A stretch of DNA of 18,560 bases from Verrucomicrobiota bacterium (GTDB lineage: Bacteria > Verrucomicrobiota > Verrucomicrobiia > Chthoniobacterales > UBA10450). Location: assembly GCA_003217835.1 (NCBI GenBank), contig QHMQ01000125.1, forward strand, positions 1-18,560, written 5' to 3'. Under the pieces are notes generated by a model that was not told the DNA's origin, searched no databases, and worked only from the letters and a program-made list of their open reading frames with translations. Shown piece after piece: positions 1 to 8,463 of this stretch (position 1 is the first letter of the stretch; every line of letters begins with the position of its first letter). The translations under genes and the position numbers were made by a program.

Positions 1-178
1 TCCTGAAGCGGTAAGACGCGTCGGCGTTCACTTCGCTTTGGAACAATGTCACGATCTTTTGGATAAAAACGTGGCCGGCGTTCATTTTTACACACTCAAT
101 CGCTCCGACGCCACGCGGGTAATTTTTGACAGTCTCGGCATTCCGCGGCGGCAGAGCGCACAGGCCCCCACCGTTTAA
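1..178 (+). CDS. metF: Methylenetetrahydrofolate reductase, C-terminal end (partial)
   Basis: Only the last 58 codons are present, read in the frame starting at base 2 and ending at TAA 176-178. The tail contains the characteristic segment GVHFYTLNRSDAT, which in MetF-family flavoproteins lies in the C-terminal strand and helix of the TIM barrel, close to the folate/NADH site. MetF reduces 5,10-methylene-THF to 5-methyl-THF, the methyl donor for methionine synthesis, in the cytoplasm. The upstream barrel and FAD-binding residues lie outside the window, so completeness cannot be judged. It reads in the same direction as the next gene, 122 bp away. The assignment rests on this one motif and the alanine/valine-rich helix before it. 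Confidence 0.8.
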   Translation, partial: PEAVRRVGVHFALEQCHDLLDKNVAGVHFYTLNRSDATRVIFDSLGIPRRQSAQAPTV

Positions 179-300
179 TTGAGCGACGAGATTCGCAAGA
201 TTATCGCGGTCGCGTTCGGGCATTTTCCCGGCGTCTACTTAATCACGCCATTCCTTTATTATGAGACGACGACAAAACTGGCCGAATTTGCGCGAAGTCT

Positions 301-1074
301 GTGAAACGCGCAGAATCTGGGATGTTCGAAGGCCGACGTGCCCTCTATCTTCAACTCGCACTGTTTGCAATAGCGATTGGGCTAGTGCTGCTGCTGTCGT
401 GCTTTTTCCCGCTTGTCGATCTTGTCGATGCGGCGCAACACCGCGTGATGAATTGGGGCGCGTGGAGCGGGGTATGTTATCCGCTGCTTTTTGCCTTTTG
501 TAATGTCCTGCTTCTTCCCGGCGGCTTATTAAGTGTCGGCGGCGGTTTTTTCTTTGGACTTTGGTGGGGCTTTTTCATCGTGCTTTTCGGCAACGCCATC
601 GCCGCAGCGATTGCATTTGCGATCAGCCGATGGGCAGGGCGGCGGTGGCTGAGCCGAAAGCTCTTGCGAAGTTCGACGCTCCGGGCGTTAGAGCCGGCAG
701 TTGAGCGCGAAGGATGGAAGATTATATTTCTGAGCCAATTACACCCGCTTTTCCCAACAAGCCTTCTGAACTACGTATATGGTCTAACAAGAATTCGATT
801 CCGAACGTACATGCTCTGGACCTCGATCGGCCGCGCTCCAGGGCTCTTTTTGTATGTGTACCTTGGAACGCTCGGTCAGCTCGGATTGAATCTAGCGCGG
901 GGGAGAAGCCATCCGCGACTGGTTGAGTACTGGACTTGGGGCGGTGCGTTTCTTACCACTGCCCTCCTGTTTATTTTGTTGACACGAATCGCACTCCGCA
1001 CACTTCAAAGAGCGGAGGAATTGCTGCTTGAAAAACCAGAGCATTCGATCGAATCAAACATATTATCTAGATAA
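301..1074 (+). CDS. VTT-domain (TVP38/TMEM64, DedA-like) membrane protein
   Basis: A 257-residue integral membrane protein. Hydrophobic segments lie at about residues 16-40, 58-78, 82-110, 165-190 and 210-232. The glycine-rich core around residues 73-92 (LLPGGLLSVGGGFFFGLWWG), followed by a membrane segment and an ISRWAGRRW basic turn, is typical of the VTT/SNARE-associated domain. Such proteins are membrane lipid-handling or scramblase-type proteins of the DedA superfamily; the substrate here is unknown. The start is uncertain: GTG at 301 gives the full length, and an in-frame ATG at 322 would remove seven residues. Neither has a strong ribosome-binding site. The gene stands between metF and mnmG with gaps of 122 and 255 bp, so no operon partner is evident. 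Confidence 0.78.
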   Translation: MKRAESGMFEGRRALYLQLALFAIAIGLVLLLSCFFPLVDLVDAAQHRVMNWGAWSGVCYPLLFAFCNVLLLPGGLLSVGGGFFFGLWWGFFIVLFGNAIAAAIAFAISRWAGRRWLSRKLLRSSTLRALEPAVEREGWKIIFLSQLHPLFPTSLLNYVYGLTRIRFRTYMLWTSIGRAPGLFLYVYLGTLGQLGLNLARGRSHPRLVEYWTWGGAFLTTALLFILLTRIALRTLQRAEELLLEKPEHSIESNILSR

Positions 1075-1329
1075 TATCAACAACAACATCAAGTATTTAT
1101 GTATATAACTAAATCTCTAGAGACTGCAGCACAGGCGCCAGCGTGCGCCCATGGCGGGAAGGATCTAGTTGGAGTGGCCAATAGGATGCCGATTCGGACG
1201 AACCGGCCGTGCAACGCAGAACCCGTCGCCGACGTCGGTGGCTGGTTTAATTGACGATGAAAATCATTGCATCGACCATCAGCTGCAAGAGCCAGGAGTC
1301 TAGCGTGACTGATCTGGAGCCCTTTCGCA

Positions 1330-3258
1330 ATGTTTAAGCTTCCCACAGAATACGATGTCGTAGTTGTGGGTAGTGGGCATGCCGGAATCGAAGCAGCTCT
1401 GGCAGCAGCCCGCATTGGCTGCCGGACTTTGATGTTGACGCAGAATCTAGACACGATCGGGCAAATGTCGTGCAATCCAGCAGTTGGCGGTTTGGCAAAA
1501 GGTCATATTGTTCGCGAAATCGACGCCATGGGCGGTGTAATCGGGATAAACACGGACGCCACTGGCATTCAATTTCGGATGCTTAACAGGGCAAAGGGAC
1601 CTTCAGTGCGAGCACCGCGTGCCCAGTGCGACAAAAAAGCCTACCAGTTTCGGATGAAAGCCATCCTGGAAACCAAGGATAATTTGGACTTAAAACAGGC
1701 GACAGTTTCGAGTGTTCTTGTCGAAAACCGGACAGTGCGTGGCGTTGGGACAGATCTTGGCATAAAGATTATGGCGCGCAGTGTTGTAATCACATCGGGT
1801 ACTTTTTTGCGCGGGCTTTTGCACATAGGTGAGAACACTAAGCCGGGTGGACGCATGGCCGATGCTAGTTCGGCGTTAAGCGAAGATCTTCGACAATTGG
1901 GTTTTACAGTCGGGCGGTTCAAGACCGGCACCCCTTGTCGGCTCAATGGTCGGTCGATCGACTTCTCGCAATGCCACGTCCAACTCGGAGACGAACCACC
2001 TCCGCGATTCGCGTTTTGTGACGACGTAGGGAAACTCAAGAACGAGGTTTTTACCCTCAATTTTAACGACCGAGGAGAGTTCCACGTGGAACAAATGCCG
2101 TGCTGGATTACTCATACTACCCAGCAGACGCACGATATCATTGGGGCCAATCTCCACCGATCCCCCCTCTATTCGGGTCAAATAAAAGGAACCGGGCCGC
2201 GGTACTGTCCCTCAATCGAGGACAAGGTCGTTAAGTTTGTCGACAAAGTGAGTCACCAGCTCTTTTTAGAACCGGAAGGTCGCCATACCGAGGAATATTA
2301 TGTAAACGGAATTTCTACGAGTCTGCCATACGATGTGCAACTGGAGTTTTTGCATTCGATTCCGGGCTTGCAGCGGGCTGAAATCATGCGGCCGGGTTAC
2401 GCGGTGGAATATGATTTTTTCCCTCCCACTCAGCTTTTTCCGACCTTGGAAACGAGGTTGATTAAGGGGCTTTATTTTGCTGGACAGGTTAATGGCACTT
2501 CAGGCTACGAAGAAGCGGCGGCGCAAGGCTTGATCGCCGGGACAAACGCGGCCCTAAAAACGCAGGGTCGTTCACCGATCGTTTTGGATAGAAGCGAAGC
2601 GTATATCGGAGTTCTTGTCGACGATTTAGTCACAAGGGGCACCGAGGAGCCGTACCGCATGTTCACTAGTCGAGCCGAAGATCGCTTGTTTCTTCGGCAT
2701 GATAATGCCGATCAAAGATTGACCAAACTGGCATTTGACGCAGGCCTCATCTCAAAGGACCGCTGGGCACACTTTCAGCAGAAACTGGAGCTTCTCGGCT
2801 GTGTTCGACAACTGGCAATCGACACGAAGCTCGGTGGCGTCCCCCTGTGCCAACTATTGAAGCGGCCGGATTTTGGCATTCCGAATTTACCAGAGGAAAT
2901 CCGGACCGTGGCACCAGCCGAAATTTGGGAAACGGTTGGGACGGACGTGAAGTATGAAGGATATGTCAATCGACAAGCTGAGCAGAATCGAAGAGTAGCC
3001 AGCCGAAACTTGCAGCCCATACCTGAGGGACTGGACTATGGAAAAATAGTCGGCTTACGTTCCGAGACCCGACAGAAGTTAACAGCTGTTCGACCTGTCT
3101 CGCTGGGTCAGGCGGCCCGCATTAGCGGCATAACCCCAGCTGACATTGCAATAATATCTATCTGGCTTACCAAGAATCCCTTGCAATGCCAACCTAGTGC
3201 TAATGATGTCGCGATTTTTCGTGACAAGGATCAAAAGGCCGTTAGCTCCAACGCTTAG
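1330..3258 (+). CDS. mnmG: tRNA uridine-5-carboxymethylaminomethyl modification enzyme MnmG (GidA)
   Basis: Full-length MnmG (642 aa, usual about 620-640). With MnmE it installs the cmnm5 group on wobble uridine 34 of certain tRNAs, using FAD, folate and NADH in the cytoplasm. The N-terminal FAD dinucleotide-binding motif is at residues 13-19 (VGSGHAG). It is followed by family signatures CNPAVGG, GTFLRG, GRFKTGTP, GPRYCPSIEDK, the block around FAGQVNGTSGYEEAAAQG, and MFTSRAEDRL. The helical C-terminal MnmE/tRNA-binding domain is present (GLRSETRQKL, PVSLGQAARISGITPADI). The start ATG has GGAG at 1316-1319, ten bases upstream. It ends two bases before plsY, so the two are probably co-transcribed. 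No frame damage is seen. Confidence 0.97.
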   Translation: MFKLPTEYDVVVVGSGHAGIEAALAAARIGCRTLMLTQNLDTIGQMSCNPAVGGLAKGHIVREIDAMGGVIGINTDATGIQFRMLNRAKGPSVRAPRAQCDKKAYQFRMKAILETKDNLDLKQATVSSVLVENRTVRGVGTDLGIKIMARSVVITSGTFLRGLLHIGENTKPGGRMADASSALSEDLRQLGFTVGRFKTGTPCRLNGRSIDFSQCHVQLGDEPPPRFAFCDDVGKLKNEVFTLNFNDRGEFHVEQMPCWITHTTQQTHDIIGANLHRSPLYSGQIKGTGPRYCPSIEDKVVKFVDKVSHQLFLEPEGRHTEEYYVNGISTSLPYDVQLEFLHSIPGLQRAEIMRPGYAVEYDFFPPTQLFPTLETRLIKGLYFAGQVNGTSGYEEAAAQGLIAGTNAALKTQGRSPIVLDRSEAYIGVLVDDLVTRGTEEPYRMFTSRAEDRLFLRHDNADQRLTKLAFDAGLISKDRWAHFQQKLELLGCVRQLAIDTKLGGVPLCQLLKRPDFGIPNLPEEIRTVAPAEIWETVGTDVKYEGYVNRQAEQNRRVASRNLQPIPEGLDYGKIVGLRSETRQKLTAVRPVSLGQAARISGITPADIAIISIWLTKNPLQCQPSANDVAIFRDKDQKAVSSNA

Positions 3259-3260
3259 CA

Positions 3261-3887
3261 ATGCTTATTTTTGCTACTGTCGCGCTCGTCAGCTACCTGC
3301 TCGGGTCGATCCCTGCCGGCTATCTCGCCGGCCGTGTGGCAGGGATTGACATTCGCCACGCTGGCAGCGGCAACATTGGCGCGACGAATGTAATGCGGGT
3401 TCTCGGAAAGCGTTACGGCTATCCGGTTTTCATCGTCGATTTCCTGAAGGGCTTGATAGCAGTTAGTCTGTCGATTTTGATAGAAAAGCGTGCGCAGCCA
3501 CTATCGGTTCCGACTGAGCTAATCGGGATCATCGCGGCTATTTCCTGCGTGATCGGACACTCCTTTCCGGTGTGGTTGAGCTTTAAAGGAGGCAAAGGGG
3601 TCGCGACTTCGATGGGGGGGCTTTTTGGACTGATGCCTTTTGTGGCCTTAATCGGGGTCGCGGTCTGGGTCATCACGTTCCAAGTGACACGCTACGTTTC
3701 AGTTGCCTCGATGACCGCCACACTGGCGGTGCCAATCAGCATTTTGATCCTGATGCCTCTAAAACAAACGGGCGAGGCAGCTCTTCTGTACTTTTCCATT
3801 GGGCTAGCCGCGCTTGTAATTTTTCGGCATCGCTCGAATCTTTGCCGGTTGGTGCGAGGGACCGAACCGCGGTTCAAGCGGAAGTGA
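3261..3887 (+). CDS. plsY: Acyl-phosphate:glycerol-3-phosphate acyltransferase PlsY
   Basis: A 208-residue polytopic inner-membrane enzyme that transfers an acyl group from acyl-phosphate to glycerol-3-phosphate, giving lysophosphatidate, the first committed step of phospholipid synthesis. The three conserved PlsY loops are all visible: GSIPAGYLAG (residues 15-24), GSGNIGATNVMR (35-46) and GHSFPVWLSFKGGKGVAT (99-116). Five or so hydrophobic helices separate them. The length is normal for the family. The gene begins two bases after mnmG stops and its TGA overlaps the probable GTG start of gpsA (GTGA). The enzyme is therefore encoded directly with the dehydrogenase that supplies its glycerol-3-phosphate substrate. 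Confidence 0.96.
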   Translation: MLIFATVALVSYLLGSIPAGYLAGRVAGIDIRHAGSGNIGATNVMRVLGKRYGYPVFIVDFLKGLIAVSLSILIEKRAQPLSVPTELIGIIAAISCVIGHSFPVWLSFKGGKGVATSMGGLFGLMPFVALIGVAVWVITFQVTRYVSVASMTATLAVPISILILMPLKQTGEAALLYFSIGLAALVIFRHRSNLCRLVRGTEPRFKRK

Positions 3888-4885
3888 AGATCGACAAAAT
3901 AGCAATCTTGGGCGCCGGGAGCTGGGGAACCGCCTTGGCGTGGTTGTGGGCGAAACATGGGCGACGAATTTGTCTTTGGGGAAACAGCACAGATCGGGTC
4001 GAGCGCGTGCAAAGAACGCGTGAGAACAGCGATTACATTCCAGGGTTACAATTACCTGATTCAGTAAATGTTACGCATGAGCTGCGCGACTGCGCCGAGG
4101 CAAACCTCGTCGTATTTGTCACGCCATCGACCGCTCTGCGCGGAATTGCCATGCGTTTACGGGAAGTAATCCGCGAGGGGCGCACCATGTTGCTCAGTTG
4201 CACAAAAGGAATTGAGCACGGCAGCGGAATGCGGATGAGCCAAATTTTGAATGACATTTTTCCGCGGCATGAACTCGCGGTGTTGTCGGGACCAAACCTT
4301 GCAGCTGAAGTAGTTCGCGGTCTGCCTACTGCGACTGTAATAGGCTGCCGAGACCTTAAGTGCGCCGCGAATTTGCAAGACTCTCTTGGCAGTTCGCGTT
4401 TCCGCATTTACACGAGTGACGACGTCACCAGTATTGAATTGGGTGGCGCCTTGAAAAATGTCTTCGCGATCGCGGCTGGCGCGAGCGATGGGCTTGGTTT
4501 AGGTGATAATACGAAGGCAGCGCTGGTCACGCGCTCGCTCGCCGAGATGATTCGGCTCGGCACGGCGATGGGCGGAAACTTAAAAACTTTCTATGGACTG
4601 AGCGGCGCTGGCGATTTGATCGCGACCTGCTTTAGCGAGCACAGCCGTAATCGGCGCGTCGGCGAGCAGCTCGGTCGCGGGCAAACGCTAAAGCAAATCG
4701 CTTCATCAATGCAAATGGTGGCCGAAGGAATTCCAACGACAAAAAGCGCTCACGAATGCGCGCGCAGACTCAACATCGAGACGCCGATTATCGATCAGGT
4801 CAACGGTTTGCTTTACGAGGGGAAAGTGCCAATTCGGGCGATGCAGGAATTACTCGAGCGCGATCAGAAAGCGGAGCAAATCTAA
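3884..4885 (+). CDS. gpsA: NAD(P)H-dependent glycerol-3-phosphate dehydrogenase GpsA
   Basis: A 333-residue cytoplasmic enzyme that reduces dihydroxyacetone phosphate to sn-glycerol-3-phosphate for phospholipid synthesis. The N-terminal Rossmann motif GAGSWG is at residues 10-15. Further family blocks are FVTPS, CTKGIE, LSGPNLAAEV, GALKN (188-192) and NTKAALVTR (209-217), the region carrying the catalytic lysine and substrate arginine, and then LSGAGDLIATC. I chose the GTG at 3884 because it makes a 4-base GTGA overlap with the plsY stop and puts the Rossmann strand near the N-terminus, as in homologues. The frame stays open to a TTG at 3842, which would add 14 unconserved residues. The stop codon abuts the convergent purN stop with no spacer. 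Confidence 0.95.
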   Translation: MKIDKIAILGAGSWGTALAWLWAKHGRRICLWGNSTDRVERVQRTRENSDYIPGLQLPDSVNVTHELRDCAEANLVVFVTPSTALRGIAMRLREVIREGRTMLLSCTKGIEHGSGMRMSQILNDIFPRHELAVLSGPNLAAEVVRGLPTATVIGCRDLKCAANLQDSLGSSRFRIYTSDDVTSIELGGALKNVFAIAAGASDGLGLGDNTKAALVTRSLAEMIRLGTAMGGNLKTFYGLSGAGDLIATCFSEHSRNRRVGEQLGRGQTLKQIASSMQMVAEGIPTTKSAHECARRLNIETPIIDQVNGLLYEGKVPIRAMQELLERDQKAEQI

Positions 4886-5473
4886 CTAGTCAGGTAACTT
4901 GCGGCAGACCTCATTAATGGCGGCTGGATATAACTCGTGCTCTGCAATCTGAATTCGAGCATGGAGGCCTTCTGGTGTGTCGTTAGGCAGAATCGGCACT
5001 TCGCGTTGCGCAATGATATCTCCATGATCGATTTTTTCATCGACGTAGTGGACGGTGCAGCCGGTCACTGTTTCGCCAGCGACAAGTGCCTGTTTCCACG
5101 CCTCGAGCCCGGGAAATTTAGGCAGAAGCGATGGATGAATATTTAAAATTCGACGCGAAAACGCGGCGAGCATCGGCGACTTGAGAACCCGCATGAAGCC
5201 GGCCAGAATTACAAGTTGGACGCCGGCATCACGAAACATTCGCACAAGATCGACTTCGGCTTGCGGCTCCAGTCGCGTGTGGAACCTACCGGGCGGCAAA
5301 TAGGCGTTGGGAATCGAAAATTCCCGCGCGATGTCGAGGATCGGCGCGTCGAACACATCTGAGATGACAACGCGGACCTCGGCTGCGAGAACGCCGCTCC
5401 TATTGCTCTCAAGGATCGCGCGGCAGTTCGTTCCCTTGCCTGATCCGAGAATGCCGAGCGGAACATCTTTCAT
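4886..5473 (-). CDS. purN: Phosphoribosylglycinamide formyltransferase PurN
   Basis: A 195-residue cytoplasmic enzyme that transfers formyl from 10-formyl-THF to GAR, the third step of purine biosynthesis. The phosphate-binding loop GSGKGTN (residues 10-16) is a variant of the commoner SGxGSN. The catalytic set is visible: N111 and H113 within NIHPSLLP, and an aspartate in DEKIDHGDI (D149). The LAGFMRVL block precedes them and the C-terminal helix PEGLHARIQIAEHELYP is complete. The start ATG overlaps the rfaE2 stop as ATGA, so translation is probably coupled. Being downstream of a lipid kinase and a heptose adenylyltransferase is not an obvious pathway grouping; the linkage looks like genome compactness. 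Its 3' end meets gpsA tail to tail. Confidence 0.95.
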   Translation of the reverse strand: MKDVPLGILGSGKGTNCRAILESNRSGVLAAEVRVVISDVFDAPILDIAREFSIPNAYLPPGRFHTRLEPQAEVDLVRMFRDAGVQLVILAGFMRVLKSPMLAAFSRRILNIHPSLLPKFPGLEAWKQALVAGETVTGCTVHYVDEKIDHGDIIAQREVPILPNDTPEGLHARIQIAEHELYPAAINEVCRKLPD

Positions 5474-5955
5474 TTAATGATCTTTCGCAGTTTTTCCAGC
5501 AAATCGGAGGTCGAATGCCCATGCACAAATGGGAGGATGCGGACCTCTACTCCGATTTCCCGCATTACGGCCTGTTCTTCAGCATCCAGCGTTTCGGAAG
5601 TGTAATCCCCACCCTTGGCATAAATGGCTGGTCTCGCCGCTTCGATGAATCGGGTCGCGCGCATTTCGGGAAAAATCGTGACGAAATCGACGCACTTGAG
5701 TGCAGCAAGCATTTCCGCGCGGTCACTTTCGTTGTTCACCGGACGCCCGGCTCCTTTCAGTTCTCGAACTGATTGATCACCATTCAAGCCGATTGCCAAA
5801 GCGTCACCCAGCGCACGCGCGGCTTGCAAATAGCGCACATGACCCACATGCAGCAAATCAAAACATCCGTTCGTGGCGACCAGTCTTTTCCTAGCCCCGC
5901 GCAACTCTCTTGCCCGCTCCGCCAATTGATCGATATCGATGATCTTGACGTTCAT
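5470..5955 (-). CDS. rfaE2: D-glycero-beta-D-manno-heptose 1-phosphate adenylyltransferase (stand-alone HldE C-domain)
   Basis: A 161-residue cytidylyltransferase-like protein. The nucleotidyltransferase core motif NGCFDLLHVGH (residues 29-39, with the HxGH pair H36/H39), the GLNGD block, KGAGRPVNNESDRAEML and AKGGDYT match RfaE domain II. It activates heptose-1-phosphate to ADP-heptose, a precursor of the inner core of lipopolysaccharide, which implies an outer membrane. The kinase half that is fused in E. coli HldE is absent and not seen elsewhere in the window. The gene overlaps both neighbours by ATGA: its own start with the stop of the upstream lipid kinase, and its stop with the purN start. 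The substrate could be another sugar phosphate of the same family. Confidence 0.88.
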   Translation of the reverse strand: MNVKIIDIDQLAERARELRGARKRLVATNGCFDLLHVGHVRYLQAARALGDALAIGLNGDQSVRELKGAGRPVNNESDRAEMLAALKCVDFVTIFPEMRATRFIEAARPAIYAKGGDYTSETLDAEEQAVMREIGVEVRILPFVHGHSTSDLLEKLRKIIK

Positions 5956-6842
5956 CGTTTGCTGATCACAAATTCTAATCCGCGGGGAACGATTTGAAAA
6001 ATGGCCGGCTCATTTCCGACCAGTTCACCATCGACATTGAACCACATTCCGGGCTGCGAACGCACCGAGATCTTTTTTGCGCGTCGAAAAATAACCGCAT
6101 TACTGGAGAGATGATTGCCTAAGAGCATTTCAGCGGCCAGCAACACCATTTTCGCTGGTGGACGTTTGGGGACGAGTACAACATCGAGTAATCCGTCGCG
6201 AAGATCGGCCTGACGGGCGATTGGCAATCCGCCGGCAACAAATTGCCCGTTCGCAACGACGACGTTGTAAAGCTCGATCATTAATCTCTCCACATCATCG
6301 AAAACGATGCTCGTCTGGTATGCGTGCAATTCCGGCAGAGCTGCCGCAGCGCTGCGCAGATAAGCGAGCGGCCCCCAGGTGGATTTAATTTCGGGCGTCA
6401 ATTTCTCATCGACGAGACCGCTGAAGCCCCCGGCAGACACGTTCACGAAGTAACGCGTGCGGTCACTCGTCACGCGGACGAGATCAATCGGATCTGTTTG
6501 TTTGGCGCGCAGGATATCGATGTTGTCCTCGACGCTTGCAGGCAATCCAATTGATCGCGCAAAATCATTTGCCGTGCCGAGTGGCACAAGGCCCACGCAA
6601 ACCCCTCGCGTGCGATGGGGCGTCGCAATTCCATTAATGACTTCATTCAACGTCCCATCGCCGCCCGCCGCAATAACGTAATCACATCCGGCACGAATCG
6701 CGTCGCGCGCGTAAGTTTCTGCCTCGCCTGCACGTTGCGTTAGACGCAGTTTCCTCGGATTGAGTCGGCGAAGCTGTTTTAGAAGACGGCTTCGATTAAC
6801 AATCGACCCCGCGATCGGATTAAAAATGATATATGGTTTCAC
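5952..6842 (-). CDS. Diacylglycerol/lipid kinase family protein (YegS/BmrU-like)
   Basis: A 296-residue protein with a DAGK catalytic domain. The N-terminal FNPIAGS loop (residues 7-13), the nucleotide-binding GGDGT motif (60-64) followed by LNEVINGI, and the PLGTANDFAR block (87-96) are all present. The beta-sandwich C-domain ends in the usual NVDGELV segment. Members phosphorylate diacylglycerol, sphingoid bases or related lipids at the cytoplasmic membrane face; the actual lipid is not determinable here. The start is a GTG at 6842 with no clear ribosome-binding site. It is first of a three-gene coupled unit with rfaE2 and purN, read away from the DUF4912 gene across an 85-bp divergent gap that presumably holds both promoters. 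Confidence 0.9.
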   Translation of the reverse strand: MKPYIIFNPIAGSIVNRSRLLKQLRRLNPRKLRLTQRAGEAETYARDAIRAGCDYVIAAGGDGTLNEVINGIATPHRTRGVCVGLVPLGTANDFARSIGLPASVEDNIDILRAKQTDPIDLVRVTSDRTRYFVNVSAGGFSGLVDEKLTPEIKSTWGPLAYLRSAAAALPELHAYQTSIVFDDVERLMIELYNVVVANGQFVAGGLPIARQADLRDGLLDVVLVPKRPPAKMVLLAAEMLLGNHLSSNAVIFRRAKKISVRSQPGMWFNVDGELVGNEPAIFQIVPRGLEFVISKR

Positions 6843-6927
6843 GCTACGATAATCAAACTTGCTCCCTAAGCGCGAGTTTCAGTTTTCGCTTTCGCTAATT
6901 TGGATCAAACTAGGAGAGAATCCCCAC

Positions 6928-7731
6928 ATGGCTATCAAGAGTCGCAAACCAAGTAAGAGCAAATCTATGACGGATGGCTTCCGCATTTCCAATGGACCGG
7001 TCATACGCCCGACAAAGGTGGCCAAAAGAGAGGACGACGATTTGGGTGATATGGTCGAGCTCCCGCGAGCTTTTGCCGCGCCGATTTTATTCGCCATCGC
7101 CCGCGATCCACAGACCATCTTCACCTATTGGAGCATCGATTGGTCAACCATCTTCGCTCAAGCGATGCCCGTGGACCGGCAAGTCCACTTGCGCGTTTAC
7201 ACGGTTGACGGGGCACAGGAGACGAGCGCTGCGGTCGAACCGATGGCTGGGAATTCCTACCTGCCGGTTTCACAGCCGCGCGGCGTTTATCGTGTTGAGA
7301 TCGGATATTATCAGCCTGAAGACGTTTGGAATTCCGTCGCAGTCTCCGACGAAGTAACGATGCCGCCTGACAACGTGGCGACCGATATAGATATAGATAT
7401 CGATGTCGCTACGATCCCACTTCATCTCAGTTTTCAACAGCTCCTTGATTTATTTCGGGTGTCGAATGGCGCCGCCTTGACGGAAATTATTTCTCAGTTC
7501 CAGAAGCGCGCTTTGAATGAGAAAGAGCGCGAGTTACTGAGCCTGGAAGAGCAGACAATTCTTCGCGCGATGGACCTTTCGTTATTAAACACCGCGGTCG
7601 CTTGGCGGGCGTTTCTGAATCAGGCCGACTACGAGACGCTACGCAGACGCGCGGAATCGATTCTCAGTTCCGGCTCGGCCAGCCCGCGCGGTGGATTTGG
7701 CGAAAGTAGTTGGGCCTCAGCGGCCTCCTAA
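6928..7731 (+). CDS. DUF4912 domain-containing protein
   Basis: A 267-residue, apparently soluble protein without signal peptide or membrane helix. After a basic, serine/lysine-rich N-terminus (residues 1-15) comes a block typical of DUF4912: PR (46-47), then ARDPQTIFTYW (58-68), followed by a beta-rich stretch including RVYTVDG and GVYRVEIGYY. The second half is helical and acidic. Function is unknown for the family. The start ATG is supported by AGGAGA at 6912-6917 at good spacing; a longer reading from TTG 6859 lacks this support. Codons 153-160 are a run of alternating Asp and Ile/Val encoded by a GATATA tandem repeat. The last 15 bp overlap the 3' end of convergent livF. Confidence 0.8.
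   Translation: MAIKSRKPSKSKSMTDGFRISNGPVIRPTKVAKREDDDLGDMVELPRAFAAPILFAIARDPQTIFTYWSIDWSTIFAQAMPVDRQVHLRVYTVDGAQETSAAVEPMAGNSYLPVSQPRGVYRVEIGYYQPEDVWNSVAVSDEVTMPPDNVATDIDIDIDVATIPLHLSFQQLLDLFRVSNGAALTEIISQFQKRALNEKERELLSLEEQTILRAMDLSLLNTAVAWRAFLNQADYETLRRRAESILSSGSASPRGGFGESSWASAAS
7384..7407 (+). repeat. GATATA hexanucleotide microrepeat (four units)
   Basis: Four consecutive hexamers, the first two identical and the third and fourth differing by one and two bases, lie in frame inside the DUF4912 gene. They encode alternating Asp and Ile/Val residues. Gain or loss of a unit would preserve the reading frame. Confidence 0.75.
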
Positions 7732-8427
7732 GTACGCGCTTTTCACGCGCTCGTTCGCGCGCAAGGCGCTGGAACGGTCATGCAGGAGAATTCGACCGGT
7801 TTCGAGGACGTAACCGTAATGCGAGATTTCCAGCGCGAGGTTCGCGTTTTGCTCAACCAGCAGAATGGTGATGCCCAACGACTGATTGATCTCGACGATC
7901 TTTTCGAAAATCGTTTTTGTAAGAATCGGGGCGATCCCGAGGGATGGTTCGTCCAGCATTAAACAACGCGGCCTGCTCATGAGCGCACGGCTGATCGCCA
8001 GCATTTGTTGCTCACCTCCGGACAGTGTACCTGCGACTTGGCGCGATCTTTCTTTCAATCGCGGGAAGATTTCAAAAACAAAATCGAATTCCGCGCTGAG
8101 TTTGTGTCGATCTTTGCGAAGGTAGGCGCCCATTAGTAGATTTTCGCGCACGGTGAGATTGGCGAAGATCATCCGACCCTCCGGCACCTGCGAAATGCCG
8201 CGTTCGACGATCCGATGCGGCGGAAGATTGCCAATCTCTTCGCCTTCGTAACGAATATTTCCGTGGCGCGCCTTGAGCAGGCCGGAAACTGTGCGCAGCG
8301 TTGTCGATTTCCCGGCGCCGTTTGCGCCGATCAAAGTTACGATTGCGCCTTTTTCAACTTTCAGGGACACGTCGTGCAGTGCAATAATCGATCCGTAGTT
8401 AACTGCGAGATTGCTTAACTCAAGCAT
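7717..8427 (-). CDS. livF: Branched-chain amino acid ABC transporter ATP-binding protein LivF
   Basis: A 236-residue ATPase subunit, the usual LivF length. Walker A is GANGAGKST (residues 34-42), the Q-loop region is SQVPEGR (79-85), the ABC signature is LSGGEQQ (135-141), and Walker B is LMLDEP (156-161) followed by SLGIAP. The H-loop lies in LLVEQN, with Q replacing the usual His as is normal for LivF. It hydrolyses ATP on the cytoplasmic face of the LivH/LivM pore to drive uptake of branched-chain amino acids, or amides/urea in related systems. It is the last gene of the liv operon, 96 bp after the end of livG. Its TGA lies inside the end of the convergent DUF4912 gene. The frame is intact. 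Confidence 0.93.
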   Translation of the reverse strand: MLELSNLAVNYGSIIALHDVSLKVEKGAIVTLIGANGAGKSTTLRTVSGLLKARHGNIRYEGEEIGNLPPHRIVERGISQVPEGRMIFANLTVRENLLMGAYLRKDRHKLSAEFDFVFEIFPRLKERSRQVAGTLSGGEQQMLAISRALMSRPRCLMLDEPSLGIAPILTKTIFEKIVEINQSLGITILLVEQNANLALEISHYGYVLETGRILLHDRSSALRANERVKSAYLGGR

Positions 8428-8463
8428 GTTTGGTGTGACCAGAAGTTAAATGATTCTGAATTG

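Noticed and set aside
1188..1207. A hairpin in the gap before mnmG
   Set aside because: About nine pairs with one mismatch on the + strand and a tiny loop, no T-run and no link to a gene end. Too weak to call a terminator or riboswitch; a tRNA reading of this area failed because no cloverleaf arms fit.
1099..1254. A 51-codon frame in the gap before mnmG
   Set aside because: Composition is unremarkable, no ribosome-binding site is clear, and I recognise nothing in it. It is likely chance in an intergenic region.
1251..1279. TTGACG as a possible -35 box for mnmG
   Set aside because: The sequence 17 bases downstream does not resemble a -10 box.
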